55,080 bases of DNA, from contig WLPJ01000006.1 of NCBI GenBank assembly GCA_009698815.1, positions 1-55,080 on the forward strand. The letters run 5' to 3'. The notes below the pieces were generated by a model that ran no database searches, was not told the origin of the DNA, and saw only the letters and a program-made list of their open reading frames with translations. Positions within the stretch are counted from its first letter, which is position 1. Each line of letters opens with the position of its first letter. This DNA is from Actinomycetota bacterium (lineage in GTDB: Bacteria > Actinomycetota > Actinomycetes > Nanopelagicales > Nanopelagicaceae). Shown piece after piece: positions 1 through 8,060 of the stretch. A program made the position numbers and the translations under genes.

Positions 1-49
1 AACCGAAACCCTTTTCAGAGTTGAACCACTTAACTGTGCCTGTTGCCAT
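1..49 (-). CDS. cspA: Cold shock protein, N-terminal fragment
   Basis: Only the first 16 codons lie in the window; the gene continues past the left edge. They read MATGTVKWFNSEKGFG, the hallmark start of CspA-family proteins, including the first aromatic residues of the nucleic-acid-binding RNP1 region. Such proteins are small single-domain RNA/ssDNA chaperones of about 65-70 residues in the cytoplasm. The ATG is at 49-47 on the minus strand, with a GAAGG ribosome binding site at 66-62, 12 bases upstream. A perfect hairpin lies just behind it in the leader. Family assignment is secure although the gene is cut; which csp paralogue it is cannot be told. Confidence 0.9.
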   Translation of the reverse strand, partial: MATGTVKWFNSEKGFG

Positions 50-75
50 GTTTTTACTTTTCCTTCGATATGTGG

Positions 76-98
76 GTGTTTAAGAAATCCTTAAACAC
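76..98 (-). promoter_or_regulatory. Perfect hairpin in the csp 5' leader
   Basis: GTGTTTAAG at 76-84 and CTTAAACAC at 90-98 form a perfect 9-bp inverted repeat with a 5-base loop. It lies 27 bases upstream of the csp start and just ahead of its ribosome binding site. It could be a leader RNA hairpin affecting translation or stability at low temperature, or an operator; the sequence alone does not decide. Confidence 0.55.
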
Positions 99-334
99 GG
101 TCTTCCTCTTGCGCCAGCGATACCGAGCAAAGCATTAAAGCCATGAAACGGGTCCTGATTAAGCGTCCGACTAAGGAAAAGGGTACTGCCTACGCACGCG
201 TATACCTAACGGTGGTCTAGACAGTTACGCGTAAATGGAGCAAAATTGGGGTAACTAGTTAGTAATAGCAAGCGTTTATGCCGCTGGGGAAGGTCGCATA
301 GCGCGGTCTTGCTAGGTACTACTAGGAGCACGAA
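99..334. other. Intergenic region between divergent csp and DUF3145 genes
   Basis: About 236 bases without a convincing gene. It must hold the promoters of the leftward csp gene and the rightward DUF3145 gene. An AGGAG ribosome binding site precedes the ATG at 335. A 25-codon basic reading frame at 143-220 has no ribosome binding site or clear promoter and was not called. No clear riboswitch fold was recognised. Confidence 0.4.
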
Positions 335-859
335 ATGCAAGAGCTAAATCCATCTAGCCAGAACAGAGATCGTTTAAAGGAATCTGTTACCGGCCTTCTT
401 GTCATACATAGCGCACCTGCTGCGCTGCGCCCGCATATTGAATGGGGCTTGCAATCAATCCTTGGTACTTGGCTAACGCTGCAATGGTTGGAACAACCAA
501 GCGCGGTTGGAACATATAGAACAACGATTGAATTTCGAGATGTGCGAGGAAGCTCCGCAAAGATTGCATCAACTCTTCGTGGTTGGCACTACTTGAGATT
601 TGAAGTTCGTGAAGAATCTGAACTCGGGGGAGAGTTTTATCGATCAACCCCTGAGCTCGGTATTCATCGCGCCAGCATTGATGGTTTGGGAAACATTGTC
701 GTCACAGAACATCAGATAAATGATGCGCTCGCCAAAGGCTTCGATGAAATTTCCATACGTGATGCCCTTGATGAAGTGCTGGGAAATAAATGGGAAGAAG
801 AGTTAGCCCCATATCGCGCAGTCGAAATCGATAAGTTAATTCAACTTCGCGCAATCTAG
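335..859 (+). CDS. DUF3145 family protein (actinobacterial)
   Basis: A soluble protein of 174 residues. The N-terminal third carries a phrase like VIHSAPAALRPHIEWGL, and the middle has STLRGWHYLRFEV and STPELGIHRA. From memory these match DUF3145, an actinobacterial family of unknown function that sits beside the fatty-acid synthesis genes in Streptomyces. The fab operon is about 1.3 kb away here too, on the other strand. No signal peptide or membrane segment is seen. The ATG is preceded by AGGAG with a 7-base spacer. The biochemical role is unknown; a link to lipid synthesis would be guilt by association only. Confidence 0.82.
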   Translation: MQELNPSSQNRDRLKESVTGLLVIHSAPAALRPHIEWGLQSILGTWLTLQWLEQPSAVGTYRTTIEFRDVRGSSAKIASTLRGWHYLRFEVREESELGGEFYRSTPELGIHRASIDGLGNIVVTEHQINDALAKGFDEISIRDALDEVLGNKWEEELAPYRAVEIDKLIQLRAI

Positions 860-864
860 TCAGA

Positions 865-876
865 TAGAATAAGGAT
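865..876 (+). promoter_or_regulatory. -10 box, leaderless promoter of SIMPL gene
   Basis: TAGAAT at 865-870 is followed by six bases and then the ATG at 877, placing the expected transcription start on the start codon itself. It lies just past the DUF3145 stop. Confidence 0.6.
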
Positions 877-1635
877 ATGACCATGCCAGAGAGCCCAATC
901 ATTCAAATAGAACGCCGTAAAGCGATCGCAACAATTGTTGCCGCCATACTTTTATCTGCCGCAATTGGTCTTGGTCTTTCGATGGTTGGCTCTGGATTTG
1001 CGGCACGCTCTGATAATGGAATTGTCGTAACAGGTTCGGCTCGTACGGAGGCCGTTGCTGATAATGCTGTTTGGACTCTCTCGGTATCCCTATCGCGCGC
1101 CAAGGTTGCCGATGCTGTGACCACGGTGGGCAATGATGTTGATGCGGTTACTAAATATCTAACAAACGGTGGAATATCAGCAGCATCACTAACCCTTGGG
1201 CCAGTATCAACTTATGGCCAAGAGGAGTATGTAAATGGAAACGCAACGGGGCGAATTCTTAACTACCGTGCCAGCCGTGATATCACCGTGCGCACGAAAG
1301 ATGTAGAACTAGTTTCAGAACTTTCGCAAGGAATAGGTTCAATTCTGCAAACTGGGGTAAGCGTTAATAACTATGGTCCTCAGTATTACATTTCAACCCT
1401 GGCCGATCTTCGCCCAAAGTTACTTGAAGAAGCGATGAAGGATGCCAAGGTTCGCGCCGAAGCGATCACTAAGGCAGTTGGCGGATCAGTTGGTGCTGTG
1501 ACCAGTGTTCGCAGTGGCGTTTTCCAAGTTACAACGCCAGATTCAACAATGACATCTGATGGTGGCGCCTACGACACCACAACGATTAAGAAAACGGTTA
1601 CTTCAACGGTTTCCGTAACCTTTAAGACTAAGTAA
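877..1635 (+). CDS. SIMPL-domain (DUF541) exported protein
   Basis: The 252-residue product starts with a short cytoplasmic piece and one hydrophobic segment (about residues 14-38). An extracytoplasmic SIMPL/DUF541 domain follows (about 45-250), opening with GIVVTGSARTEAVADNAVW, the usual start of this fold. Residues 95-145 contain the LGPVSTYGQEEYVNG stretch typical of the family. SIMPL proteins form oligomeric rings outside the membrane; their cellular role is poorly defined. Two in-frame starts compete: ATG 877 fits a leaderless promoter exactly, while ATG 883 has AAGGA seven bases upstream. I keep 877. The end of the protein is Thr/Ser/Lys-rich. Confidence 0.85.
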   Translation: MTMPESPIIQIERRKAIATIVAAILLSAAIGLGLSMVGSGFAARSDNGIVVTGSARTEAVADNAVWTLSVSLSRAKVADAVTTVGNDVDAVTKYLTNGGISAASLTLGPVSTYGQEEYVNGNATGRILNYRASRDITVRTKDVELVSELSQGIGSILQTGVSVNNYGPQYYISTLADLRPKLLEEAMKDAKVRAEAITKAVGGSVGAVTSVRSGVFQVTTPDSTMTSDGGAYDTTTIKKTVTSTVSVTFKTK

Positions 1636-1640
1636 TTAAC

Positions 1641-1654
1641 TAGACTCAACTTCT
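1641..1654 (+). promoter_or_regulatory. -10 box upstream of cupin gene
   Basis: TAGACT at 1641-1646 lies eight bases before the ATG at 1655 and no ribosome binding site is present, so a leaderless or nearly leaderless mRNA is likely. Confidence 0.45.
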
Positions 1655-2197
1655 ATGTCACGCGCAGAAGAATTAATTGCCTATTTTGGAATGAAGCCTC
1701 TTCCTGTCGAAGGAACCTATTTCATTAATACCTACATATCGGAAGCAACGACCGCATCTGGTGGCCCTGCCGGAACAGCAGGTCTTGGACTTTATCTGCG
1801 CGAACCAGTTAGCGCCTCAACAACACATGTTCTGGAATTTGATGAAGTTTGGCATTACTACGAAGGCGATCCGGTTGCACTTTATGAATTTCATAAAGAT
1901 GGCACAGCACGAACCATAATTTTGGGACGAGATATTGCTGCAGGCCAAGTTATGCAGCACACGATTAAGGCTGGTGTCATTCAATCTGGGGAAGTTGCAC
2001 CTGGCGGTGATTGGTCACTGTTTGCCTGCACAATGTCACCAGGATTTACCGCAAGTTGTTTTCGCGGCGTGACTAAGCAAGAGCTACGCGGTAAATATTC
2101 TGGTTATGAAGAAATAATCGAAAGCATGGGAGTCCCAGATGGACACGAGACTGATCTTCCTGCTGATTATGTAAATGAAAGATTTAGTAAAGGCTAA
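1655..2197 (+). CDS. Cupin-fold DUF985-type protein
   Basis: A protein of 180 residues whose course matches the DUF985 / cupin_5 family of small RmlC-like beta-barrels. It opens with AEELIAYFGMKPLPVEGTYF, then has a 'LYLREP...THVLEFDEVWHYYEGDP' region (about 48-75) and a late 'GDWSLFACTMSPGF' strand (about 117-130). The conserved Glu/His in EVWHYYEG occupy the position where cupins carry metal or ligand contacts. It is cytoplasmic with no signal peptide. The family's substrate is not firmly known. The stop codon abuts the stop of accD, which is transcribed towards it, with no intervening bases and no visible terminator. Confidence 0.8.
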   Translation: MSRAEELIAYFGMKPLPVEGTYFINTYISEATTASGGPAGTAGLGLYLREPVSASTTHVLEFDEVWHYYEGDPVALYEFHKDGTARTIILGRDIAAGQVMQHTIKAGVIQSGEVAPGGDWSLFACTMSPGFTASCFRGVTKQELRGKYSGYEEIIESMGVPDGHETDLPADYVNERFSKG

Positions 2198-3589
2198 TTA
2201 GAGCGGAATATTTCCGTGTGCTCCGCGACGATGTGGCGCAGCAGCAAGTGTTCGAGCCAGCGCACTGCGGGTATGTTGCGGATCAATAATTTCATCTACT
2301 GCGCCAATTTCGACCGCGCGTGCAACTCCACCAGAAACCTTGTCATGTTCTGCGGCGAGTTCTAGCTCCATATTTTCACGTTGTTCTTCTGGCAAGTCGG
2401 CAAGCAATCTGCGATGCAAAACCCGCACCGCAGCAACTGCGCCCATGACTGAAACTTCAGCCGTCGGCCAAGCAAATACACGGGTTGCACCGAGTGATTT
2501 AGCGTTCATCGCCACAAAAGCACCACCGTATGCGCGCCTGGTAATCAGCGTTACGCGCGGAACAACTGCTTCACCGAATGCGTGCAACAACTTGGCACCT
2601 CGTCTTACGGCGCCTTCCCACTCTTGACCGGCACCCGGCAGGAAACCAGTGACGTCGGCGATAACAATCAACGGAATTCCAAAGGCATCACAAGTGCGCA
2701 CAAAGCGCGCAGCCTTTTCGCCAGCTGCAGAATCAAGTACTCCACCAATATGTGCAGGGTTATTTGCGATAACACCAACGGTGCGACCACCAAAGCGTCC
2801 TAATACCGTGGACATATTTTCGGCCCAGACCGGCAAGAGTTCGAGTTTCTCACCAGTCTTATCCAAGATGGCATCGATCAGCGGATGTACTTCATAACTT
2901 CGTTTGGAAACAGGTGGAACAAAGACAGATAAATCCAAATCCTTAAGGTCTGTATCCATATGTCCTTGATTGGCAAAGAGAGCGGTTACATCACGGAATT
3001 CATCGAAGGCTTCTTGCTCAGTGGATGCAATCACATGTGCGACACCGCTATTTTTACTGTGCGCCTCGGGTCCACCAAGAGATGCCATATCCACATCTTC
3101 ACCTGTTACAGATTTAACAACGTCAGGACCGGTGACAAATATTCGACCTTCGGGCGCAAGAACAACGATGTCAGTTAGCGCTGGACCATATGCACCACCA
3201 CCCGCTGTTGGTCCAAGTACAAGTGATAACTGTGGAATTCGGCCACTAGCCAAAATCATTGATTGAAATACTTCACCGAAAGCATTTAGCGATGAAACGC
3301 CATCACTTAACCGCGCACCACCAGAGTGCCAGATACCGATGATCGGCAATTGCTTAGCCATCGCTTCGCGATAGGCGGCGATTATTACTTGCGATCCAGC
3401 TACGCCAAGTGCTCCACTTTTTATTGTCGCATCGGACGCGAATACAACGACCTTATTTCCTTTAATGCTGCCGGTTGCTGCAATCATTCCGCAATCAGTG
3501 CGTTCGAGAAGAAGCGAATCAGTGCCCGGATCTAGCAGGCGTTGGATTCGCAGTAATGGATCGCGTGGGTCAACCTCTTTGTGGACCAT
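2198..3589 (-). CDS. accD: Acyl-CoA carboxylase beta subunit (carboxyltransferase)
   Basis: The 463-residue product transfers carboxyl from biotin to acetyl-CoA (or propionyl-CoA), giving malonyl-CoA for fatty-acid synthesis. Both carboxyltransferase half-domains are present. The N half contains GIWHSGGARLSDGV and GPTAGGGAYGPALTD, whose glycine-rich turns form the oxyanion hole. The C half contains DVTGFLPGAGQEWEGAVRRGAKLL and RRAYGGAFVAMN. Length and operon position match the actinobacterial AccD6 type (about 470 residues) rather than longer PccB proteins. No biotin carboxylase or biotin carrier gene is in the window, so its alpha subunit must be elsewhere. It is the last gene of the fab operon, 11 bases after fabF. 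Acetyl- versus propionyl-CoA preference is not resolved. Confidence 0.9.
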   Translation of the reverse strand: MVHKEVDPRDPLLRIQRLLDPGTDSLLLERTDCGMIAATGSIKGNKVVVFASDATIKSGALGVAGSQVIIAAYREAMAKQLPIIGIWHSGGARLSDGVSSLNAFGEVFQSMILASGRIPQLSLVLGPTAGGGAYGPALTDIVVLAPEGRIFVTGPDVVKSVTGEDVDMASLGGPEAHSKNSGVAHVIASTEQEAFDEFRDVTALFANQGHMDTDLKDLDLSVFVPPVSKRSYEVHPLIDAILDKTGEKLELLPVWAENMSTVLGRFGGRTVGVIANNPAHIGGVLDSAAGEKAARFVRTCDAFGIPLIVIADVTGFLPGAGQEWEGAVRRGAKLLHAFGEAVVPRVTLITRRAYGGAFVAMNAKSLGATRVFAWPTAEVSVMGAVAAVRVLHRRLLADLPEEQRENMELELAAEHDKVSGGVARAVEIGAVDEIIDPQHTRSALARTLAAAPHRRGAHGNIPL

Positions 3590-3600
3590 AACAAACGAGT

Positions 3601-4836
3601 TTATAGAGTGGCGAAAGCCAACACAACGTTATGACCGCCAAAACCAAAGGAATCATTGAGCGCGGCAATCTGTCCCGCAGGAAGTTGGCGCGGTGTGTCA
3701 CGAACCACATCGATCGTGACTGCAGGATCTAAATTTTCAATATTAATTGTTGGGGGAGCCAGACGTTCTTGTAGCGCTTTAACAATAAAGACAGATTCAA
3801 TTGCACCAGCACCGCCAAGTAAGTGTCCAGTCATTGATTTTGTTGCAGATACCGCAACATGATCAGAATCTTTACCGAGCGCTAAACGAAGTGCATTTGC
3901 CTCTGCAACATCGCCCGCCGGAGTTGATGTGGCGTGCGCGTTTAAGTGAACGATATCTTTAGTTGAAAGTTTGGCGTCTTGAAGTGCAAATTTAATTGCA
4001 CGCTGAACGCCAGAACCATCTGGGTCCGGCGCTGCGATGTGATAACCATCAGATGAGAGACCTTGTCCTACTAGTTCGCAGTAAATCTTGGCACCGCGCG
4101 CTTTGGCATGTTCGTACTCTTCGAGCACCAAAACTCCACCGCCTTCACCCAATACAAAGCCATCGCGATCGGCATCGTAGGGACGTGATGCGCGCTCTGG
4201 GGCATCGTTACGGGTGGAAAGCGCCTTCATCGCTGCAAAGCCAGCCATGGGAAGTTGATGAATTGCAGCTTCAACGCCACCGCTGACAACAACATCTGCG
4301 CGATTGTTGCGAATCATTTCGAGTGCATAACCAATTGCTTCGGCACCAGATGCGCAGGCACTAACCGGGGTATGAACACCAGCCTTGGCTTGAAGTTCTA
4401 GACCGACATTTGCTGCTGGCCCATTTGGCATCAACATCGGAACGGTGTGCGGGCTTACACCGCGCGCACCTTTCTCTTTTAAATTATCAAATTGATCGAG
4501 CAAAGTGATAACGCCACCAATACCTGAAGCGATTACAACGCCAAGGCGTTCTTTATCGAGCTCTGGTGCGCCCGCATCTTTCCAAGCTTCGCGCGATGCG
4601 ATTAGCGCAAATTGTTCTGAGCGATCAAGGCGACGCATTTCTACGCGCTCCATTTGATCAGCTGGCTCTGTTGCAACGCGCGCTGCAAATTGCACAGGCA
4701 AAAGCTCGCGCCAATCTTCGGTTAATGAACGTACACCACTCTTGCCAGCGATTAACGCGGCCCAAGTCGATGCAACATCTCCACCAAGTGGAGTAGTTGC
4801 ACCAAGACCTGTGACTACGACGCGGCGTTGTGACAT
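3601..4836 (-). CDS. fabF: 3-oxoacyl-ACP synthase II (KAS II)
   Basis: Condenses malonyl-ACP with a growing acyl-ACP in the type II fatty-acid elongation cycle. The 411 residues are normal for FabF. The Cys-His-His triad is complete: Cys161 in VSACASGAEA, His301 in NAHATSTPAGD, and His338 in TKSMTGHLLGGAGA. The end shows NDSFGFGGHNV, the usual C-terminal glycine-rich loop. It lies between acpP (8 bases upstream) and accD, the standard actinobacterial order. Only one KAS gene is present here, unlike the kasA/kasB pair of mycobacteria, which argues against mycolic-acid-type elongation. Confidence 0.96.
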   Translation of the reverse strand: MSQRRVVVTGLGATTPLGGDVASTWAALIAGKSGVRSLTEDWRELLPVQFAARVATEPADQMERVEMRRLDRSEQFALIASREAWKDAGAPELDKERLGVVIASGIGGVITLLDQFDNLKEKGARGVSPHTVPMLMPNGPAANVGLELQAKAGVHTPVSACASGAEAIGYALEMIRNNRADVVVSGGVEAAIHQLPMAGFAAMKALSTRNDAPERASRPYDADRDGFVLGEGGGVLVLEEYEHAKARGAKIYCELVGQGLSSDGYHIAAPDPDGSGVQRAIKFALQDAKLSTKDIVHLNAHATSTPAGDVAEANALRLALGKDSDHVAVSATKSMTGHLLGGAGAIESVFIVKALQERLAPPTINIENLDPAVTIDVVRDTPRQLPAGQIAALNDSFGFGGHNVVLAFATL

Positions 4837-4844
4837 GAAATTAC

Positions 4845-5093
4845 TTATGCGGCAGCGTTCACGATGAAGTTAACTGCATCTCCTACTGTTGCGAGTTCAG
4901 TTACTTTCTCATCTGGAATCTTTACGCCGAAACGCTCTTCGCAAGCAACGACAACTTCAACCATACTAAGTGAATCTACTTCTAGGTCTTCGGTGAAGTT
5001 CTTACCGAGTTCAATTGATGCAGCTGGGATTCCGGCTACTTCTTCAACGATCTCTTTGATTCCTGCGAGTACATCTGCTGGTGAAAGTGCCAT
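4845..5093 (-). CDS. acpP: Acyl carrier protein
   Basis: An acidic 82-residue protein that carries fatty-acyl intermediates on a 4'-phosphopantetheine arm. The attachment serine is Ser41 in the motif EVDSLSMVE. The helix after it (VVACEERFGVKIPD) is the usual docking surface for FabF, FabH and FabD, all encoded alongside. The length is typical. An AAGGA ribosome binding site sits at 5107-5103, nine bases before the ATG. A 115-base gap separates it from fabH, the only sizable gap in the operon, so extra transcription of the abundant ACP from an internal promoter is plausible. Confidence 0.96.
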   Translation of the reverse strand: MALSPADVLAGIKEIVEEVAGIPAASIELGKNFTEDLEVDSLSMVEVVVACEERFGVKIPDEKVTELATVGDAVNFIVNAAA

Positions 5094-5208
5094 TGTTATG
5101 AATCCTTTTCCTAATTGATTGTGAAGCGGTTATCTTGGGTAACAGATGGTAATTGTGGCCGATGAGGGGCCTTACTTCCTAGTAAATGGGCGGGTAATTG
5201 CGAAAAAA
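5094..5208 (-). promoter_or_regulatory. acpP: fabH-acpP intergenic region, probable internal promoter
   Basis: This 115-base gap on the minus strand ends with a good AAGGA ribosome binding site for acpP. A TACCAT element lies about mid-gap and could serve as a -10 box. No hairpin with a T-run was seen, so read-through from fabH is also expected. Confidence 0.35.
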
Positions 5209-6234
5209 TTATGGTTTGGGCGGCAATTTCACAACTTGGCCTGCAAAAACGAGACCTGCGCCATACCCGATGAGTAAGGCTAATTTGCCATGAAGTTCTG
5301 GGTGCTTGAGCAAGAGCGCATCCATGGCAAGTGGGATTGACGCGGCAGAAGTATTTCCGTTGGTGCGGATGTCATCTGCAATCACAACTGTATCTGGGAG
5401 CTTCATCTCCTTCGCCATAGTTTCGATAATGCGCACATTGGCTTGATGTGGAATAAATGCATCTAAGTCGTTAACACTTAGCCCCGCCGAATCAAGTGCT
5501 TTTAGCGCGGCCTTACTCATTGAGAACACCGCCCAACGGAAAACTTTTTGACCTTCTTGTGTGATGTTTGGCCATTTCACATCTGCTTTACTTAACTGAG
5601 TCTGGGTATCGCGCACATCGATCCAAGATGGATTCATCAAGATCGCATCGCGGTTTTCTGAATCTGAACCCCATTCAACTGGTCCAATTCCGGCATCCTC
5701 ACTTTCACCAATAATTACCGCACCCGCGCCATCTGCAAAGATAAAGGCGGTTGCGCGATCAGTTGGATCTGTGAAATCTGAAATCTTTTCAACGCCGATG
5801 ACCAATACTTTTTTAGAACTGCCGGCGCGAACAAAATCATGAGCCATAGCAACGCCGTAACAGAATCCAGCGCAGGCAGCGCCAATGTCAAAGGCGGCAG
5901 CAGTTGGGTTGCCCATTCTTTGAATAACTGCAGTTGCCGCAGATGGTGCTTGATGCGGGTAGGTAATAGTTGCAACGATTACCGAATCAATATCTTTAAT
6001 GGTTAATTTGGCGCGAGATAGCGCTTGCTCGGCTGCGCCAATTGCCATATCAACAACTGATTCATCGGCGCTAGCAAAGCGACGAGATTCGATACCGGTG
6101 CGTTGGATGATCCATTCATCAGATGAATCAATGACATCGACGATTTCAGAGTTAGGTACCAGTCGAGATGGGCGATAAACGCCAACTGAGAGAATGCTGC
6201 TCTCGCTGCCGGTCTTGGTTTTAATTGGCATCAT
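5209..6234 (-). CDS. fabH: 3-oxoacyl-ACP synthase III
   Basis: Starts fatty-acid chains by condensing an acyl-CoA primer with malonyl-ACP. The Cys-His-Asn triad is visible: Cys121 in IGAACAGFCYG, His263 in FIPHQANVRI, and Asn294 in TNGNTSAAS. The open frame extends 20 codons further upstream inside fabD. I place the start at the double ATG (6234 or 6231), because AGGA lies about five bases before it and the protein then begins MMPIKTK and runs a normal 341 residues. That start overlaps the fabD 3' end by 14 bases, which suggests translational coupling. The order fabD-fabH-acpP-fabF matches Streptomyces. Confidence 0.94.
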   Translation of the reverse strand: MMPIKTKTGSESSILSVGVYRPSRLVPNSEIVDVIDSSDEWIIQRTGIESRRFASADESVVDMAIGAAEQALSRAKLTIKDIDSVIVATITYPHQAPSAATAVIQRMGNPTAAAFDIGAACAGFCYGVAMAHDFVRAGSSKKVLVIGVEKISDFTDPTDRATAFIFADGAGAVIIGESEDAGIGPVEWGSDSENRDAILMNPSWIDVRDTQTQLSKADVKWPNITQEGQKVFRWAVFSMSKAALKALDSAGLSVNDLDAFIPHQANVRIIETMAKEMKLPDTVVIADDIRTNGNTSAASIPLAMDALLLKHPELHGKLALLIGYGAGLVFAGQVVKLPPKP

Positions 6235-7150
6235 CGTCCTGTCGGTTCGCTTCATCTTGGTGGCGGACTGAAAATTCTTTGGCAAGTGTGACATCTTCTA
6301 TAGATTTAAGTGCAAATGTTTCAATAATCGGAACGGCGCGCTTTAACAGTCCAACTAAAGTTCCAGCCGGCGGAACCTCAATAGTCCCAGATGAGTGTTC
6401 TGCCAGAGTTGTCATACATAAATCCCAGCGCACCGGATTGGAAATCTGGGCCACGATGCGATCTAGAATTTCTCGACCATCAGTAATGACCGCGCCATCC
6501 TTATTGGAGATGACTGCGCATCGAGCTGTGTTGACGGTGATTTGTGAAGCAAGTGCGCGCAGCGGTTCAACTGCTGACTGCATATAAGAGGTGTGAAATG
6601 CACCTGCTACAGCAAGTGCGCGAACGCGAGCACCCTCGGGCGCTAATTGCGCAAGAGCATCTAAATCACCGGCGGCAACGATCTGTCCTGCACCATTATC
6701 GTTTGCAGCAACCAAACCTAAATCACTAATTGCTTTTAAAACAACGGTGCGATCACCGCCAAGTACTGCCGCCATTCCAGCTGGTTTTAGCGCTGCTGCT
6801 TTTGCCATTTCAATTCCACGGGCGCGAACTAATTTCATCGCATCTATTTCGCTAATTACACCGGCAAGTGCCGCTGCCGTTATTTCGCCAACAGAATGTC
6901 CGGCTACGACTGTAAATCTAGAATCTGCTAAAGCTCTGGCTCCCAGCAAACCTGCTGCCACAATTAGTGGTTGAGCATTGGCGGTATCTTTAATTTCATC
7001 AGCATCTGCGGTTGTACCTAGCCTTACTAAATCTAAATCGATTTCTGCAGACCACAACTTCAGTAATTTGAGAGCCTGCGGTTCTGCAATCCAAGAGGCC
7101 AAGACTCCGGGCGTTTGTGCGCCTTGACCCGGTGCAACAAAAGCGAGCAT
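6221..7150 (-). CDS. fabD: Malonyl-CoA:ACP transacylase
   Basis: Moves malonate from CoA to ACP, supplying FabH and FabF. The 309-residue acyltransferase opens with FVAPGQGAQTPG. Its nucleophile is Ser86 in VAGHSVGEI, and the catalytic His is His186 in GAFHTSYM. It is the first gene of the leftward fab operon. The mRNA is probably leaderless: on the minus strand a TAAAAT box ends seven bases before the ATG and there is no ribosome binding site. Two short inverted repeats overlap or flank this promoter and may bind a fatty-acid regulator. Confidence 0.95.
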   Translation of the reverse strand: MLAFVAPGQGAQTPGVLASWIAEPQALKLLKLWSAEIDLDLVRLGTTADADEIKDTANAQPLIVAAGLLGARALADSRFTVVAGHSVGEITAAALAGVISEIDAMKLVRARGIEMAKAAALKPAGMAAVLGGDRTVVLKAISDLGLVAANDNGAGQIVAAGDLDALAQLAPEGARVRALAVAGAFHTSYMQSAVEPLRALASQITVNTARCAVISNKDGAVITDGREILDRIVAQISNPVRWDLCMTTLAEHSSGTIEVPPAGTLVGLLKRAVPIIETFALKSIEDVTLAKEFSVRHQDEANRQDDDAN

Positions 7151-7157
7151 GAGTTGG

Positions 7158-7207
7158 ATTTTAGGTGGGTGGCTCGTTTACCACCTAGTACCGAGAGAGA
7201 TACGGTA
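7158..7207 (-). promoter_or_regulatory. fabD: fabD promoter with two inverted repeats
   Basis: Read on the minus strand, TAAAAT (7163-7158) is seven bases before the fabD ATG. TAGGTGG (7162-7168) and CCACCTA (7181-7187) form a 7-bp inverted repeat that overlaps this -10 box. Farther upstream TACCG (7189-7193) and CGGTA (7203-7207) form a second repeat. The arrangement suits an operator for the fatty-acid operon; the binding protein is unknown. Confidence 0.45.
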
Positions 7208-7264
7208 ACGGGCAGGTGAGGTATTAGTTGAGGTTTAGCGGTGGATATTTCTGCTACTGGTGAG

Positions 7265-7277
7265 TAACATTTGCGCT
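7265..7277 (+). promoter_or_regulatory. etfB: -10 box, leaderless promoter of etfB
   Basis: TAACAT at 7265-7270 lies seven bases before the ATG at 7278 and there is no ribosome binding site. This supports 7278 over the in-frame GTG at 7260. Confidence 0.5.
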
Positions 7278-8060
7278 ATGAAGATCGCCGTATGTGTAAA
7301 GCAGGTCCCGGACTCTTGGGCTGAAAAGAAGATGGTCAACGGCGTCCTGGATCGCGAAAACGTCGATGCGGTCTTAAATGATTTAGATGAATACGCCGTT
7401 GAAGAAGCGCTGCGAATTGCCGAAGCACATGGCGGAAATGAAGAAGGCGGAGCAAATACCGTCACCCTTATTTCAATGGGACCAGATCGCGCAACAGAGG
7501 CAATTCGCAAAGCGTTATCAATGGGCGCAAACGATGCAATCTTGATTACTGATGCAGCGCTGGCGGGCGCCGATGCACTGTCAACTTCTGCGGTGCTCTC
7601 TAAAGTAATTAGCGATGGTGGATACGACCTCGTAATTTGCGGGACTGAATCAACGGATGCGCGGATGAGCGTTGTTCCGGCGATGATTAGCGCTCGCTTG
7701 GGTTGGGCGCAATTAACTTTTGCATCAAAGGTGACTGTTGATCCAGCGGGCTCCGTTTCTATTACGCGCGTGACTGAAGCTGGCGTAGATGAAATCTCTG
7801 CTGCTTTCCCATGTGTTATCAGCGTTGTCGAAAAAATTAACGAACCGCGCTATCCATCATTTAAAGGCATCATGGCGGCGAAGAAAAAAACAATTGAACA
7901 GAAAAATTTAGCAGCCGTTGGGGTAAGTGCAGCCAGCGCTTGGTCACAGGTAAATGATGCAACACCACGTCCAGCACGCGCGGCCGGTGTGAAAGTTACC
8001 GATGAAGGAAGCGGCGGCACCGCACTCGTTAATTTTCTAGCAGAGAAGAAGTTGATATGA
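7278..8060 (+). CDS. etfB: Electron transfer flavoprotein beta subunit
   Basis: Together with EtfA it carries electrons from acyl-CoA and other dehydrogenases to the respiratory chain. The 260-residue protein starts MKIAVCVKQVPDSW, the family signature, and contains DLVICGTESTDA, part of the AMP-binding fold. The open frame could start at GTG 7260, but homologues begin at MKI and a -10 box lies just before 7278, so the shorter form is chosen. The stop overlaps the etfA start in ATGA, indicating coupled synthesis of the two subunits. The matching ETF-quinone oxidoreductase is not in this window. Confidence 0.93.
   Translation: MKIAVCVKQVPDSWAEKKMVNGVLDRENVDAVLNDLDEYAVEEALRIAEAHGGNEEGGANTVTLISMGPDRATEAIRKALSMGANDAILITDAALAGADALSTSAVLSKVISDGGYDLVICGTESTDARMSVVPAMISARLGWAQLTFASKVTVDPAGSVSITRVTEAGVDEISAAFPCVISVVEKINEPRYPSFKGIMAAKKKTIEQKNLAAVGVSAASAWSQVNDATPRPARAAGVKVTDEGSGGTALVNFLAEKKLI

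Noticed and set aside
143-220. Basic 25-codon reading frame with ATG at 143.
   Set aside because: No ribosome binding site or -10 box at the right distance, and it lies within a divergent promoter gap. Coding support is too weak.
5209-6294. Longer FabH starting 20 codons upstream of the chosen ATG.
   Set aside because: The added residues overlap fabD deeply and do not resemble FabH N-termini; the double ATG with AGGA is better.
2198-7150. Long antisense reading frames opposite the fab genes.
   Set aside because: They are shadows of the strongly conserved fab genes, with no family pattern or ribosome binding site.
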